This document shows positions 9,127-19,500 of a stretch of 64,000 nucleotides of DNA, in pieces. Positions within the stretch are counted from its first letter, which is position 1. Each line of letters opens with the position of its first letter. Both the position numbers and the translations under genes were made by a program. Source of the stretch: QZLE01 sp033852135 (GTDB taxonomy: Bacteria > Pseudomonadota > Gammaproteobacteria > QZLD01); contig JAWSVB010000007.1 of the NCBI GenBank assembly GCA_033852135.1, positions 1-64,000 of the forward strand. The letters run 5' to 3'. The notes beneath the pieces are model-generated. The model ran no database searches. It was not told the DNA's origin and worked only from the letters and a program-made list of their open reading frames with translations.

Positions 9127-10599
9127 TTAGTTTTGCGCATAAACAATACGGAATACACCCCAATATTTATCATTAATAAATACCGGTATAGTTACATCTT
9201 TAGCTAAAACAAAAAGACTATTTCCTCTCTCATCTTCTCCTACCGGAGCACGATATGTTTGCAATAAGAAGTCGTCGCGGTGAGCCAACCCTTTCTTGGA
9301 AATTATATCGCTAAGAATCTTTTTATCACGACAGTAAGTGGTATTGTAAACCACATCTCCTGGCTTCTGAGTTTTATTAAATGCATCAACCTGGGTAGGA
9401 ACATAAGCACTCCCATCTTTAAGCTTCATTTCAGGTATGAATGTATAGATATCAGGCAACTCCTGGCTAAGTCGTTGCTGCACAGGTTGAATATATGTTT
9501 GGAAAATTGGCAAGCATTTCCAATCATACTGCACTGGGTCTGTTCCATCTATTGGGGTAACTTCATTATTAAAAAAGTCAGCTTCTGATAAACGCCCAGA
9601 CTCTATGCATTCATTAATAATTTTATGGAACTCTTTAGCTCCCTCTTGTATTAAAGCTATATATTTTTTATCTATTGTTTCAATATCAGTTCTATTTGCT
9701 TGCTGCAATAAACTATCTGAAGTCGCCATTGCTTTATTAAGTTCCGTTTCACACTCTTGTATATCTGTGACACTAGCTTCTACCCTTCCTAGCAAATTAT
9801 CAATTGACTGAACTGTACCTTGAGCACGCAGATCAATATCCCCTACTGCTCCTTCAATTTTAATTGAGTAGTCATTTACATCAGAAAATATAGATTTAAC
9901 ATCTGTTATAAGTTGCCCAATGTTTTCTGCGCTTGATCTTACTTGCTGAGTTTTCATAGCAGCAGCATCGCCATGCTCATTAAGCACCTTAGTTTTCTCG
10001 TGAATATTTTGCAAAATACGATCAATCTCGCCAGTTGTTTCGCTTGTTTGCTTTGCTAAGGTTTGCACCTCTCCAGCAACTACAGCGAACCCTTTTCCGG
10101 CTGAACCGGCTCTTGCAGCCTCAATTGTCGCATTAAGTGCTAGTAAATTTGTTTGCTTGGCAATTATTGATATTGATTTAGCAGCTTTTTGAATGGTTTT
10201 TATATCGGTGCATAGGTCTTTTACACCCTCATCAGTCAAACACACAAGATCAGCCAAAGTATGAATAGCGCTTAAAGATGCATTAACATCCTGAATTGAA
10301 CTTGTAATTCTTTTATCCCCATTTTCCATGAGTTCACGTAAGCTGTTTACAATAGATTCAACCGAGCGATTATAGTTTAAAGTTTCGCCAGCATAATTGG
10401 CTACATCTTTAAATGTAGAAAACTGTGATTTACTTGAGTTATGAACATTATTTACCCTGCCAGTAATCTGGTTAATATTGGCCGCTAGAACCCCTGCATT
10501 ACTGGTAAAGCTTTCTAATATCTCGCGCAACGCTTGCTGCTGCGTTTCTAGAGTTTCGATCTTTTTATTATTTTCATTCTTTGAAAAAAACATATGCAA
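9127..10599 (-). CDS. soluble methyl-accepting protein with C-terminal sensor
   Basis: This 490-aa chemoreceptor has no membrane segment. The kinase-contact hairpin tip lies near residues 150-180 (QTNLLALNATIEAARAG, then GKGFAVVAGEVQTLA), followed by a coiled coil. The sensor comes last: the final 170 residues contain AYVPTQ, TYRAPVG, LAKDVTIPVFI and KYWGVFRIVY. This resembles the Cache- or PAS-like C-terminal module found on some cytoplasmic receptors. It therefore probably senses an internal signal and feeds a CheA complex. No che genes are in the window. Transcription runs toward the convergent HD-GYP-like gene. Confidence 0.88.
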   Translation of the reverse strand: MHMFFSKNENNKKIETLETQQQALREILESFTSNAGVLAANINQITGRVNNVHNSSKSQFSTFKDVANYAGETLNYNRSVESIVNSLRELMENGDKRITSSIQDVNASLSAIHTLADLVCLTDEGVKDLCTDIKTIQKAAKSISIIAKQTNLLALNATIEAARAGSAGKGFAVVAGEVQTLAKQTSETTGEIDRILQNIHEKTKVLNEHGDAAAMKTQQVRSSAENIGQLITDVKSIFSDVNDYSIKIEGAVGDIDLRAQGTVQSIDNLLGRVEASVTDIQECETELNKAMATSDSLLQQANRTDIETIDKKYIALIQEGAKEFHKIINECIESGRLSEADFFNNEVTPIDGTDPVQYDWKCLPIFQTYIQPVQQRLSQELPDIYTFIPEMKLKDGSAYVPTQVDAFNKTQKPGDVVYNTTYCRDKKILSDIISKKGLAHRDDFLLQTYRAPVGEDERGNSLFVLAKDVTIPVFINDKYWGVFRIVYAQN

Positions 10600-10766
10600 T
10601 CCCTCAGCATGTCACTAGCGAATAACCCAGTATATTATTAAAACAAATTCCATTAATGATGTTATTTTACTTAGCCCCAAAACCCATACCTAGATATTTT
10701 CTTGTTTAAGAAACAATATATCGTTGATCAATATAATTATTGTAGCAAATTATTAAAAAAAAACAG

Positions 10767-12986
10767 CTAATCCTTACCAATCCGTATAACATCTATTACA
10801 CTAGGTACACTAGCAATTTTATTGATAATCATACTTAACTTAGCCACATCGCCTATTTGAATATTAAACGTCATTAAAACCATACTATGGGAATCTGTAT
10901 TAGTGTTAATAGCTGATATATTTACCTTCTCAGAAGTTAATATATTCGATATTTCATTAAACAGCCCTGGTCTATCATAAGCTTCAATTTTAATAGTTAC
11001 GTTATAATTCCCTTTTGTTTGGGTATTCCATGATATTTCAATGAGCCTGCCATCATTCTCTTTTATTAAATTCTTTATGTTTGAACAATTTTGTCGATGT
11101 ACACCAACACCCTTGCCACGAGTAATAAAACCAACAATTGGCTCTTCAGGGACAGGTTTACAGCAGTTCGCCATATAGGTTAATAGGTTCCCAACCCCAT
11201 AGATCTCAACATCACCACTATCTGCACTCTTTGGCTTACGTACAATACTGGCAAGGCTCTCCTCTTCATCAGCAGATGATAGCTTAACTTTATCTTGCAA
11301 CTTCGATAGCAGTTGATCGTTAGATACCTCACCACGCCCCAATGCGGCATAATATTCTTCCGGGGTTTGGCATTGTGATTTTTCTAATATTGTCTGTATA
11401 TCGAAATCTTCAATACCTAAGCGATGAATTTCTCTTTCATACAAGGCTTTTCCATTTGCTATGTTTTCATCCAGGTTTTGATGTTTGAACCATGCTCTAA
11501 TTTTTGCTCTGGTTTTTGAAGCTTTAACATATCCAAAACTTGCAACCAACCAATCTCTACTTGGTGAAGCATTTGACTTAGTAAGGATCTCTATCGTATC
11601 TCCACTTTGTAATTTATAAGTTAGCGGTACGATTTTATTATTTACTTTGGCTCCAATACATTTATGCCCTATCTCTGTATGCACCAAATATGCAAAGTCA
11701 ATTGGTGTAGCACCTACACATAGATCAAATACCTTGCCCTTAGGAGTAATGACGTAAACTCGATCATCAAAAACATCCTCAATCACATCACTCATAAAAT
11801 CAGATGAATTACTATCATCCTGACTGGTTTCAAGGTATTGGCGCAACCAATTTACTTTTTGTTGAAATCCTGCATTAAAAGATGAGCCATCTTTGTAGCG
11901 CCAGTGAGCAGCAACTCCAAGTTCAGAGTTATCATGCATCTCATAAGTGCGAATCTGAATCTCAAGATTTTTCCCCTCTGGTCCAATAACAGCGGTATGA
12001 AGTGACTGATAGTTATTGCCTTTTGGGGTAGCTATATAATCATCAAACTCTTTAGGAATATGTTTCCACAACCCGTGAATAGCACCGAGAACCGCATAAC
12101 ATTCAGCAACTGTGTCAACCATCACCCTTATAGCACGCACATCAAATAGCTCGTCAAAGCTCTTATTCTTGCCATGCATTTTTTTCCAGATGCTATAGAT
12201 ATGTTTAGGCCTTCCTTTTACATCAGCCTGGATATTGGCCTTATCAAGCTCAGCCTTAACCTGGTCTGTGACTTTTGTAATATAAACTTCACGGTCGACA
12301 CGTCTTTCCGCCAATGACTTGGCGATTTTCTTATATGATTGATTTTCAAGGTAGCGAAAAGATAGATCTTCTAACTCCCATTTAATTTGCCATACACCAA
12401 GTAAGTTAGCGATCGGCGCATAGATATCACGCGTTTCAGATGAAACTTCAAGCTGCTGCTGTTCATCTACTTTATCTAGAGTGCGCATATTGTGTAGCTG
12501 CTCAGCTAACTTTATCAGAACAACCCTAAAGTCATTTGCAGTAGCAAAAACCATTCTGCGTAACTTTTCTGCCTGATCTCCAATTTCACTTTCCGCTATA
12601 TTAGAGCGCAGGCTAGTAACTTCTTCAGCTTTATAAATACCATCAATAATCGTAGATATGTTTTGACCAAATTTATCAGACAAGTCAGCCAATGACACAG
12701 ACTCATCTTGTATAGTTCCGTGCAAGATAGCAGCGCAGATAGATTCATGGTCAAGGTTGATATTTATTAAAATCGAAGCCACAGATATCGCGTGATGCAA
12801 CAAACTCTCGCCTGTGGCATTACTCTTATTGGCATATATTTTTTGTGCAAAAGACCATGCTTGCTTAATAACTGAATGTTTATCTGAAATTGCGGCGTTA
12901 TCAATCGCCATCAACCATTCATCGATATCAATAATATCTGATGCGAGGATCTCGCCTAATCTGTCTGCTACTCTAACCATACGCAT
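10767..12986 (-). CDS. relA: RelA-type (p)ppGpp synthetase
   Basis: This is the ribosome-linked stringent-response synthetase, which transfers pyrophosphate from ATP to GTP or GDP. The domains are an N-terminal HD-like region, the synthetase (GRPKHIYSIWKKM, FDELFDVRA, EFDDYIATPKGNNYQSLH), TGS (DRVYVITPKGKVFDL), a helical and Cys-rich region (NCCKPVP, CSNIKNL) and a C-terminal ACT domain. EFDD near residue 315 is the ExDD form of RelA; SpoT has RxKD. The HD dyad reads HG (AAILHGTIQDE), as expected for a protein without hydrolase activity. Length is 739 aa against 744 in E. coli. An AGGA lies 7 bases before the second ATG, so residue 3 (12980) is an equally good start. Confidence 0.95.
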   Translation of the reverse strand: MRMVRVADRLGEILASDIIDIDEWLMAIDNAAISDKHSVIKQAWSFAQKIYANKSNATGESLLHHAISVASILININLDHESICAAILHGTIQDESVSLADLSDKFGQNISTIIDGIYKAEEVTSLRSNIAESEIGDQAEKLRRMVFATANDFRVVLIKLAEQLHNMRTLDKVDEQQQLEVSSETRDIYAPIANLLGVWQIKWELEDLSFRYLENQSYKKIAKSLAERRVDREVYITKVTDQVKAELDKANIQADVKGRPKHIYSIWKKMHGKNKSFDELFDVRAIRVMVDTVAECYAVLGAIHGLWKHIPKEFDDYIATPKGNNYQSLHTAVIGPEGKNLEIQIRTYEMHDNSELGVAAHWRYKDGSSFNAGFQQKVNWLRQYLETSQDDSNSSDFMSDVIEDVFDDRVYVITPKGKVFDLCVGATPIDFAYLVHTEIGHKCIGAKVNNKIVPLTYKLQSGDTIEILTKSNASPSRDWLVASFGYVKASKTRAKIRAWFKHQNLDENIANGKALYEREIHRLGIEDFDIQTILEKSQCQTPEEYYAALGRGEVSNDQLLSKLQDKVKLSSADEEESLASIVRKPKSADSGDVEIYGVGNLLTYMANCCKPVPEEPIVGFITRGKGVGVHRQNCSNIKNLIKENDGRLIEISWNTQTKGNYNVTIKIEAYDRPGLFNEISNILTSEKVNISAINTNTDSHSMVLMTFNIQIGDVAKLSMIINKIASVPSVIDVIRIGKD

Positions 12987-13059
12987 ATCCTATATAAGCA
13001 TGATAAATAGCACAACCAAAGATTATTTGGGATCAAGCTTTACCCATTACCCTATTAAA

Positions 13060-14508
13060 CTAAAGCTCTACGTCAACTTCTTCAAATAACAGTTTTTCAA
13101 GTTCAACTGAACTTTGTAAATCTAAAATACCTTTAAACTCTCTTATACGCTGCACATAGCGCACTGGCTCCATTCCTCTGGCATATCCATATTTAGATTT
13201 CTTATAGTATTTCTTTTGTGATAAAAGAGGTAAAACCTCCCTAACATCCTTCCATAGATTTGGATTCTTTCCCAACGAATAGGCAAGTGTTTGAGCATCA
13301 TGTACATGCCCCATTCCAACATTATACGCGGCAAGAGCAAACCACAAACGATCCTTTCCTTGTACATTTGGAGAAACCTGATCAATTAGCCTGGCCAAAT
13401 ATCTAGCCCCTCCAAATATACTATTCTCAGCGCTTATACGGCTTTTATAACCCATTGAACGAGCTGTTGCTAGGGTTAGCATCATTAACCCTCTGACCCC
13501 TGTTGGACTCTTTGCCTTTGGGTCCCAATATGATTCTTGATATGACTGCGCAGCTAAAGTTGTCCACGGTATTCCGTACTCTTCTCCAGCCATCTCAAAT
13601 AATTTTCTAAATTTTGGCAATCTACTTTGAATTCTTCGATGAAAAACTCTTATGTTCACATAGTCAAAGATTGTATAGTGTCCGTAATATTGATCTTCTA
13701 GATGGTGCAGCTTTCCATCTTCAGCATAATGATTCATCCAGTAAGCAATTGCTTCTAAAAGTTTTTTAGCATCTTTTTTAATAACCCATGACAACTCTTG
13801 CTCTTCTGTCAAAGCCATAGCAACTTTTAGTTCGGGAAGATATCTTCTATTGGTCTCAAAAATATTTGAATCGGCAACCGTACATTCAATCTCTTTATCA
13901 GCAACCATCTCTAATAACTGTTCAGCAGTATATTCCTGCTCTAGCCATCGCAACTCTGGCTGCTCTTTCTTAAGCTCTCTTAATTTATCAGCATAACTTG
14001 AACCAGATGCAACAATAAAATTATGGTTTGAAAGGTCAACAATAGTTTTTGGCATAACATCATTGCGATGACATATTACCTCTTGTCTAACCTTTTGATA
14101 TGTAGGGCCAAAACTATATTTTTCATCTTTGGCTTCTTTTTTAGGTATTCCTGCAGCAGCCAGGTCTGCTTCCCCACTTTCTATTGCCTTAAGCACCTGA
14201 GGTATCGAATCTTTTAATATTATCTCCACCTCTAGTCCGTATGCATCAGCAAAGGCAGAGACAAGATCATACTCAAACCCTTTCTTTCCATCAGGGCCAA
14301 TATAATAGGTTACAGCTGAATAACGAGTAACTACCTTTAATTTTCCAGTATTAATTATTTTTGAGAAACTATCAGAACTAGCGCTCTTATCAGCTTTTTT
14401 CTCTTTTTTAGAAGCATGATCGATAAGATCACGGTCGCTACAACCAATAAGACCAGCTATTAGTAAAAATAAGTAGAAAGCTTTAATTATTCGAATCACA
14501 AGAGCCAT
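13060..14508 (-). CDS. mltF: membrane-bound lytic transglycosylase F
   Basis: MltF cleaves peptidoglycan to anhydromuramyl products from the inner face of the outer membrane. The 482-aa protein starts with a lipoprotein signal (LLIAGLIGC, lipid Cys near 23). Then comes a periplasmic solute-binding-like domain (about 50-280; GKLKVVTRYS, GFEYDLVSAF, GEADLAAAGI) and a C-terminal SLT domain with the catalytic Glu in AAQSYQESYW followed by GVRGLMMLT. This two-domain order is specific to MltF. In E. coli the gene is adjacent to purL; here it is about 9 kb from it. No clear Shine-Dalgarno was seen before the ATG. Confidence 0.95.
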   Translation of the reverse strand: MALVIRIIKAFYLFLLIAGLIGCSDRDLIDHASKKEKKADKSASSDSFSKIINTGKLKVVTRYSAVTYYIGPDGKKGFEYDLVSAFADAYGLEVEIILKDSIPQVLKAIESGEADLAAAGIPKKEAKDEKYSFGPTYQKVRQEVICHRNDVMPKTIVDLSNHNFIVASGSSYADKLRELKKEQPELRWLEQEYTAEQLLEMVADKEIECTVADSNIFETNRRYLPELKVAMALTEEQELSWVIKKDAKKLLEAIAYWMNHYAEDGKLHHLEDQYYGHYTIFDYVNIRVFHRRIQSRLPKFRKLFEMAGEEYGIPWTTLAAQSYQESYWDPKAKSPTGVRGLMMLTLATARSMGYKSRISAENSIFGGARYLARLIDQVSPNVQGKDRLWFALAAYNVGMGHVHDAQTLAYSLGKNPNLWKDVREVLPLLSQKKYYKKSKYGYARGMEPVRYVQRIREFKGILDLQSSVELEKLLFEEVDVEL

Positions 14509-14921
14509 ATTTTTATAGTTTTGATTATAGGAAACCTATTCATTTATAGTTTTTTAATATATCAGTTTCATTATTATAATTATAGCTGATAAGATATTGC
14601 CGCTTAACCGAATGCTTCATAAAATAGTATTTGGGATTAAGTTTAGATACAAAACTGTATGTCACATCACATATAGTTGAATATATAGGTATGTTTTTTA
14701 AGCAAAATCAATATATAAAGTCTAAGCTTATTATTACTATGTGTCTGAAAAAGTAATTTTTGATGTTTAATATTTTAGTTTTCACAGGGTGTGTACTAAT
14801 TAAATTTCAAAAAAGTAAACAAGAAAGGTTTTCCCCTTTCCATGGTTACACCATAAAGAGATGGATGTCCCTTGGTGTTTAGATTGAATAATTACAATTG
14901 AAATAAATAAGGGTTTATAGA
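14509..14921. other. long divergent intergenic region with small hairpins
   Basis: These 413 bp lie between divergent mltF and the HPt gene. Near the HPt end are two short hairpins: GAAAGG with CCTTTC (about 14823-14840) and ATGGT with ACCAT. ACACC and GGTGT could also pair further on, about 50-95 bases before the HPt start. The elements are weak, and I do not recognise a riboswitch class. The rest is A+T-rich with no other visible feature. Confidence 0.35.
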
Positions 14922-15287
14922 ATGGTTCAATATGATGATCCAAGATTTAGCTTAAATATGGAAATAATTGATGAGCTGAAATTTGCACTTGGTGATGGGC
15001 TACCAGATCTTTTTGACCTCTTTTTAAAAGATGCACCTGTACGCATTGAAAACATAAAACAACATATCAAGAACGATGATTATGCTGAAATTAGAACTTG
15101 TGGACATACTTTAAATGGTGGCTGTGCAACTTTTGGAGCAACCAGACTCTCTGAAATATGCGCAGAACTTAGCGAAGCATGCAAACAAGGGAAAGATAGA
15201 GCTGCCCTTAATCAAATCCTTACCGAAATGGAAAGTGAGCTTGAAAACGTAATTTATTCAATTAATTTAATTTTACAGGACACTTGA
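14922..15287 (+). CDS. histidine phosphotransfer (HPt) protein
   Basis: This 121-aa single-domain HPt protein has the phosphorylatable His62 in CGHTLNGGCATFGATRL, the usual HTLKGxxxxxGA signature. Such proteins shuttle phosphate between receiver domains in phosphorelays. The large hybrid kinase 1.3 kb downstream carries its own HPt domain, so this free HPt may serve the stand-alone receivers of the window (30152, 47436) or another pathway. The ATG is preceded by AAGGG. A perfect 15-bp tandem repeat begins just after its stop codon. Confidence 0.88.
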   Translation: MVQYDDPRFSLNMEIIDELKFALGDGLPDLFDLFLKDAPVRIENIKQHIKNDDYAEIRTCGHTLNGGCATFGATRLSEICAELSEACKQGKDRAALNQILTEMESELENVIYSINLILQDT

Positions 15288-15292
15288 TCACT

Positions 15293-15322
15293 ACTCTAAT
15301 AAGAACCACTCTAATAAGAACC
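15293..15322. repeat. 2 x 15-bp perfect tandem repeat
   Basis: The unit ACTCTAATAAGAACC occurs twice without mismatch, starting 6 bases after the HPt stop codon, and is followed by a partial third copy. A similar duplication (2 x 18 bp) starts directly after the stop at 22666. Confidence 0.9.
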
Positions 15323-15519
15323 TCTCTAACGTCTCAGCACTGATTTTTTGACTCATCTTTTCCTCTCTAATCCATTAAATCCATTAATAAATCCAGTTGC
15401 ATTAACTGATTCACATAATATCAAACAATAACTACTTTTTTGACTCCGCAACATATACAACCATATATCTATGATCCATAATTATTGAGTCTAAAAATGA
15501 ATTTTAATGGAGTATTATT

Positions 15520-16524
15520 ATGGGAAAGAAAGCTCTCCTACTCGGAGCAGGAGGCCCTTTAGGCGGTTTAGAAGCAGGAGCTCTAATCGCTTTAGATGAA
15601 ATGGGAGTTAAGTTTGAGGTAATATCAGGAGCGTGCATTGGATCAATACTGGCATTGACATATTCTAGCCCCGCAAATGGATTCACCCCAAGAGAGTCAG
15701 TAGAAAACTGGGTCAAGTATGCGGGAGTGTCAGATTCAATATACGATATGCTTCCAGTAAATTATAAAGTTTTTCAAAAGGATGCAGGCTTCTTATCTGA
15801 TATTTGGGACAGATGGGCAACATTTATGCTCGACAACAATCCATTTATTGAAACATATCCAAAAACTCCATTCCAACAGTATATGACAGACCTATATTAC
15901 CTTTCTTTAGTAATGGTCGCTCCAAGTACTCTTAATCCTAAAAGCAAATCATTAAGCAGAATATCAAGACAACTGCAGTATCTTGTTGATTTTGACAATC
16001 TTAAAGATGTAAAACACGATGTTTACATCAACGCTTTAAATGTAACAGACAAAGAGATAAGTCTATTTGGCAAAGATGAAATAACTGTAGACCATCTAAT
16101 TGCTGGTTCATCACTATATTATTTAGCATCACAAACAAACATTGGTGGAAAACTATATGCTGAAGGTTCTTATATTGACTGTCTAAATTATGAAGGCGTA
16201 CTTAAAGCTCATGATGATATTGATACTTTTGTCGTCATGAACATTCTTAATAAAAAAGCCTTAATAAGAGAGCCCCGTGACCTTAATGATGCATATAACC
16301 TTTCAGTTATGCTGCCATTTATCACCATTGCAGAAGATGACACAAAAATATTTGAAGCAAAATACAAAGGTGACCGCAACTTATTGAAAGTTCAGTTCGA
16401 AATTCCTGATGATCACGCCCCAAAAGCTTGTGATTGGAGCGTATCTAACTTTAAAACCTTGCGCGATATAGGCTATAAAGCAGGCAAGGAGTTCTTCAAA
16501 AATAACAAAGAGTTACTTCTTTGA
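15520..16524 (+). CDS. patatin-like protein with Cys at the nucleophile site
   Basis: This 334-aa protein begins like a patatin-family lipid acyl hydrolase: LLLGAGGPLGGLEAGAL supplies the glycine-rich oxyanion loop (about 8-16). The elbow GxSxG reads GACIG, so Cys39 takes the place of the catalytic Ser. The usual catalytic Asp of the DG[GA] motif seems replaced by Glu215 in AEGSYID. A catalytic Cys-Glu pair or a non-hydrolytic role are both possible. No signal peptide is seen. GGAG precedes the ATG. The hybrid kinase gene starts 26 bp after its stop, so the two are probably cotranscribed. It could be related to patatin-like proteins of storage-polymer metabolism, but that is inference. Confidence 0.78.
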   Translation: MGKKALLLGAGGPLGGLEAGALIALDEMGVKFEVISGACIGSILALTYSSPANGFTPRESVENWVKYAGVSDSIYDMLPVNYKVFQKDAGFLSDIWDRWATFMLDNNPFIETYPKTPFQQYMTDLYYLSLVMVAPSTLNPKSKSLSRISRQLQYLVDFDNLKDVKHDVYINALNVTDKEISLFGKDEITVDHLIAGSSLYYLASQTNIGGKLYAEGSYIDCLNYEGVLKAHDDIDTFVVMNILNKKALIREPRDLNDAYNLSVMLPFITIAEDDTKIFEAKYKGDRNLLKVQFEIPDDHAPKACDWSVSNFKTLRDIGYKAGKEFFKNNKELLL

Positions 16525-16550
16525 TAATAATGGCTACTAATAGTTAATCT

Positions 16551-19500
16551 ATGAACTGCGAAACTGAATTAAAAGAGCTAAAACAAAAGCTAAAACATAG
16601 CGAATCAGAAAAGCTATTGATTCAGCGAATTGCTCATGCAAACTCATTTGATGAAGTTTTAGAAGAGATTTCCGAACATATTGAATCCCGATGGGGGTTT
16701 AATATGTTCGGGGTCCAATTAGTAGACCAATCCAATAACATTATTAAATTCCACAAAAACTACAGCACCATTCTAGACAGTAAAGATATTGAGCTAGCAG
16801 ATATTGATATCGCTCTAGATAAAGACTCTTCCATTTCAAGCTTCGTTGCTAGAAATAAAAAATGGCATTACTACAGTGATAATGGAGAAGAGTTACCCGA
16901 TAGTGTTAAAACGATCGATAAAGAGATGATCGCTAAATTTAACATAAAAGATAATTTAATAGTTCCTATAATTGAGCATGATAAAACTATAGGGATAACC
17001 CACCTATCCTCTTGCAATAAGAAGCTAGGCTTAAATAAAGGGGATATAGATGAAATCCTACAGTTTATCGATGGAATTTCTATAACAATAAAAAATGCTA
17101 AGCGAAAAGATGAAATAAACCAAATCAAACAAGATCAACTAGATAAACTAGAACTAATTAAAAAAATTACAAAATCTACACAGCTAAAAACTCTTCTTAA
17201 TGTATTCAAAGATGAGCTAAATACCCAGAAATACTTTGATGGATTTGCAATTTTTCTACTTGATGAAAAAGAGCGCCACCTTATTTCAGAACTAACATCA
17301 CTTCCACAAGAACTGGATGGAATAAAATCAGTTTATGAACACTTCCAATTTGAATTATTAGAAAACAGGCTTGAAAGCAAATGTATTAATGGCAATAAGC
17401 CCATAAAGGTAAATGCCAAAAATATCAGTGAGTGCTCAGACTTTCTTTCCAATCGCTACAAAATTTGGAATGCAAAATCAATTGTCTTACTCCCAATAAA
17501 GAGCGAACAAAAAAAAATAGGTCTAATTATTGCCTTTAGCCGTGAAGAAACAATAAAAAATAACTTCATTGATGAAACTCAAATACTAATAAATCTATTC
17601 GCTGATTCAATTCAGGGCGCTCTTAACCATGCATGGTTAGAACGGCAAAAACAACAGATTGACAGCGAAGAGAAAAACCGCCAAAAATTTCTTACCTTTA
17701 TCTCAAGCATAAATAAACTGTCATCAGTTGATGATATTTATAAAACTCTTATTGATGAATTCTTGGCATGGTACCCATTTGATCTAGCTGCAGTATCAAT
17801 AGTTGATGATAACCACCTAGTTATGCAGCGTATTGACACACTCAACAACAGATATAAAACAATTAGGGATAATGTGGGTAATTACTTTACCAAAAACCCC
17901 TACCCCATTGATCATCCATCAGGAGCACCTATAGCGGCGCTTAATAACAACATCCCCATCTACGTAAGAGATGTTAAAAAGATCATCAACTTGAAAATGT
18001 CTAAAATTGACGGCGGATCGATATCTAAATTTGAAGGCGTAAGAACAACCTTACATATACCAATTCAAAGAAGTGACAAAGCAACAGGGATAATTTCACT
18101 TTGGAGTTTAGATCAACCATTAAATCTTGAAGATGACGAGATTAACTTCCTGCATTTATTATGCTCATTTGTTGAATCCCCAATTTTGAATGCAACTTTA
18201 TATACAACAATCTCTAACCAAAGAGAAGAGATTGAAAAAACAATGAATCAACTATCATCTACTCAGCACAAATTAATAACGACTGAACGCAAAAGAGCTG
18301 ATGCATTAAGAATAGCTAAAGAGGCCGCTGAGGCATCTGCCAGATCAAAAAGCGAATTCCTGGCTAATATGAGCCATGAGATCAGAACTCCAATGAATGC
18401 TATCTTGGGCCTATCTAACTTAATAATCAATACTGGTTTAACACCTCGACAACAAGATTATGCTGAAAAAATAAATTCATCAGCACATTCTCTACTTACC
18501 ATCATCAATGACATTCTTGATTTTTCTAAAATTGAAGCTGGAAAAATGCAGATAGAGAATATCAATTTTAACCTAGAAGATGTCTTAGAAAACATTGCTG
18601 ATATGTTTTTTAACAAGGCTGCCGATAAAGCGATAGATATAATTATATCGGGAACCAACTATATCCCATGCAGCTTAATAGGTGACCCTCTTCGTTTAAG
18701 CCAAGTGTTAATAAACCTCATTACAAATGCAATAAAATTCACCTCATCTGGCCAAATAATTGTAAGAGCAAGTTTTGATAAGATTGAGAAAGAAAAAATC
18801 AAGCTTCGCTTCTCAGTTACCGATAGCGGAATAGGTATTCCAAGAGAAAAAATCGCAATACTATTTGACTCATTTACCCAAGCTGATAGTTCAACAACTC
18901 GCCAATATGGGGGCACTGGTCTCGGGCTCAGCATATGTAAAAATTTAGTTTCTATGATGAATGGTAAAATTTGGGTTGATAGCAAACTAAAAAAAGGTAG
19001 TACATTTTATTTCACTGCAGAATTTACTATTGACCGCAGTGTAGATGAGAAAAAATTGCAGGCAGTTGAGGAACTAAAATACCATAAGGCTTTAGTATTT
19101 GATCAAAATCCAGCAATTGGCTTTTTCATGCAGGAGGAACTTATATCTATTGGCTTAAGGGTTGATAGTGCAACGGATATTGGCGACATATTCTCCCCAT
19201 ATTACAACGATGATACAACATATGACATATGTTATATTGATCAAAAAACAGCAGAAAAACTTGGCCCCTGCTCATTCAAAAAACTTATAAAAAATCCAAA
19301 GCTTAAAGATTGTGCCATTGTGCTGCTAACAAGTTACGGCAACACTATAGAAGATTATATCAATAAACATATTACTTCTTATATCGACAAACCAATAAAA
19401 CATTCAGCACTAATCAATACCACAACAAAAATACTTTCTGGTCACGAGATACATAAAACAAATAGCGTTCGATTTAAAAACTCAAAAGACTGGTCAGAAG

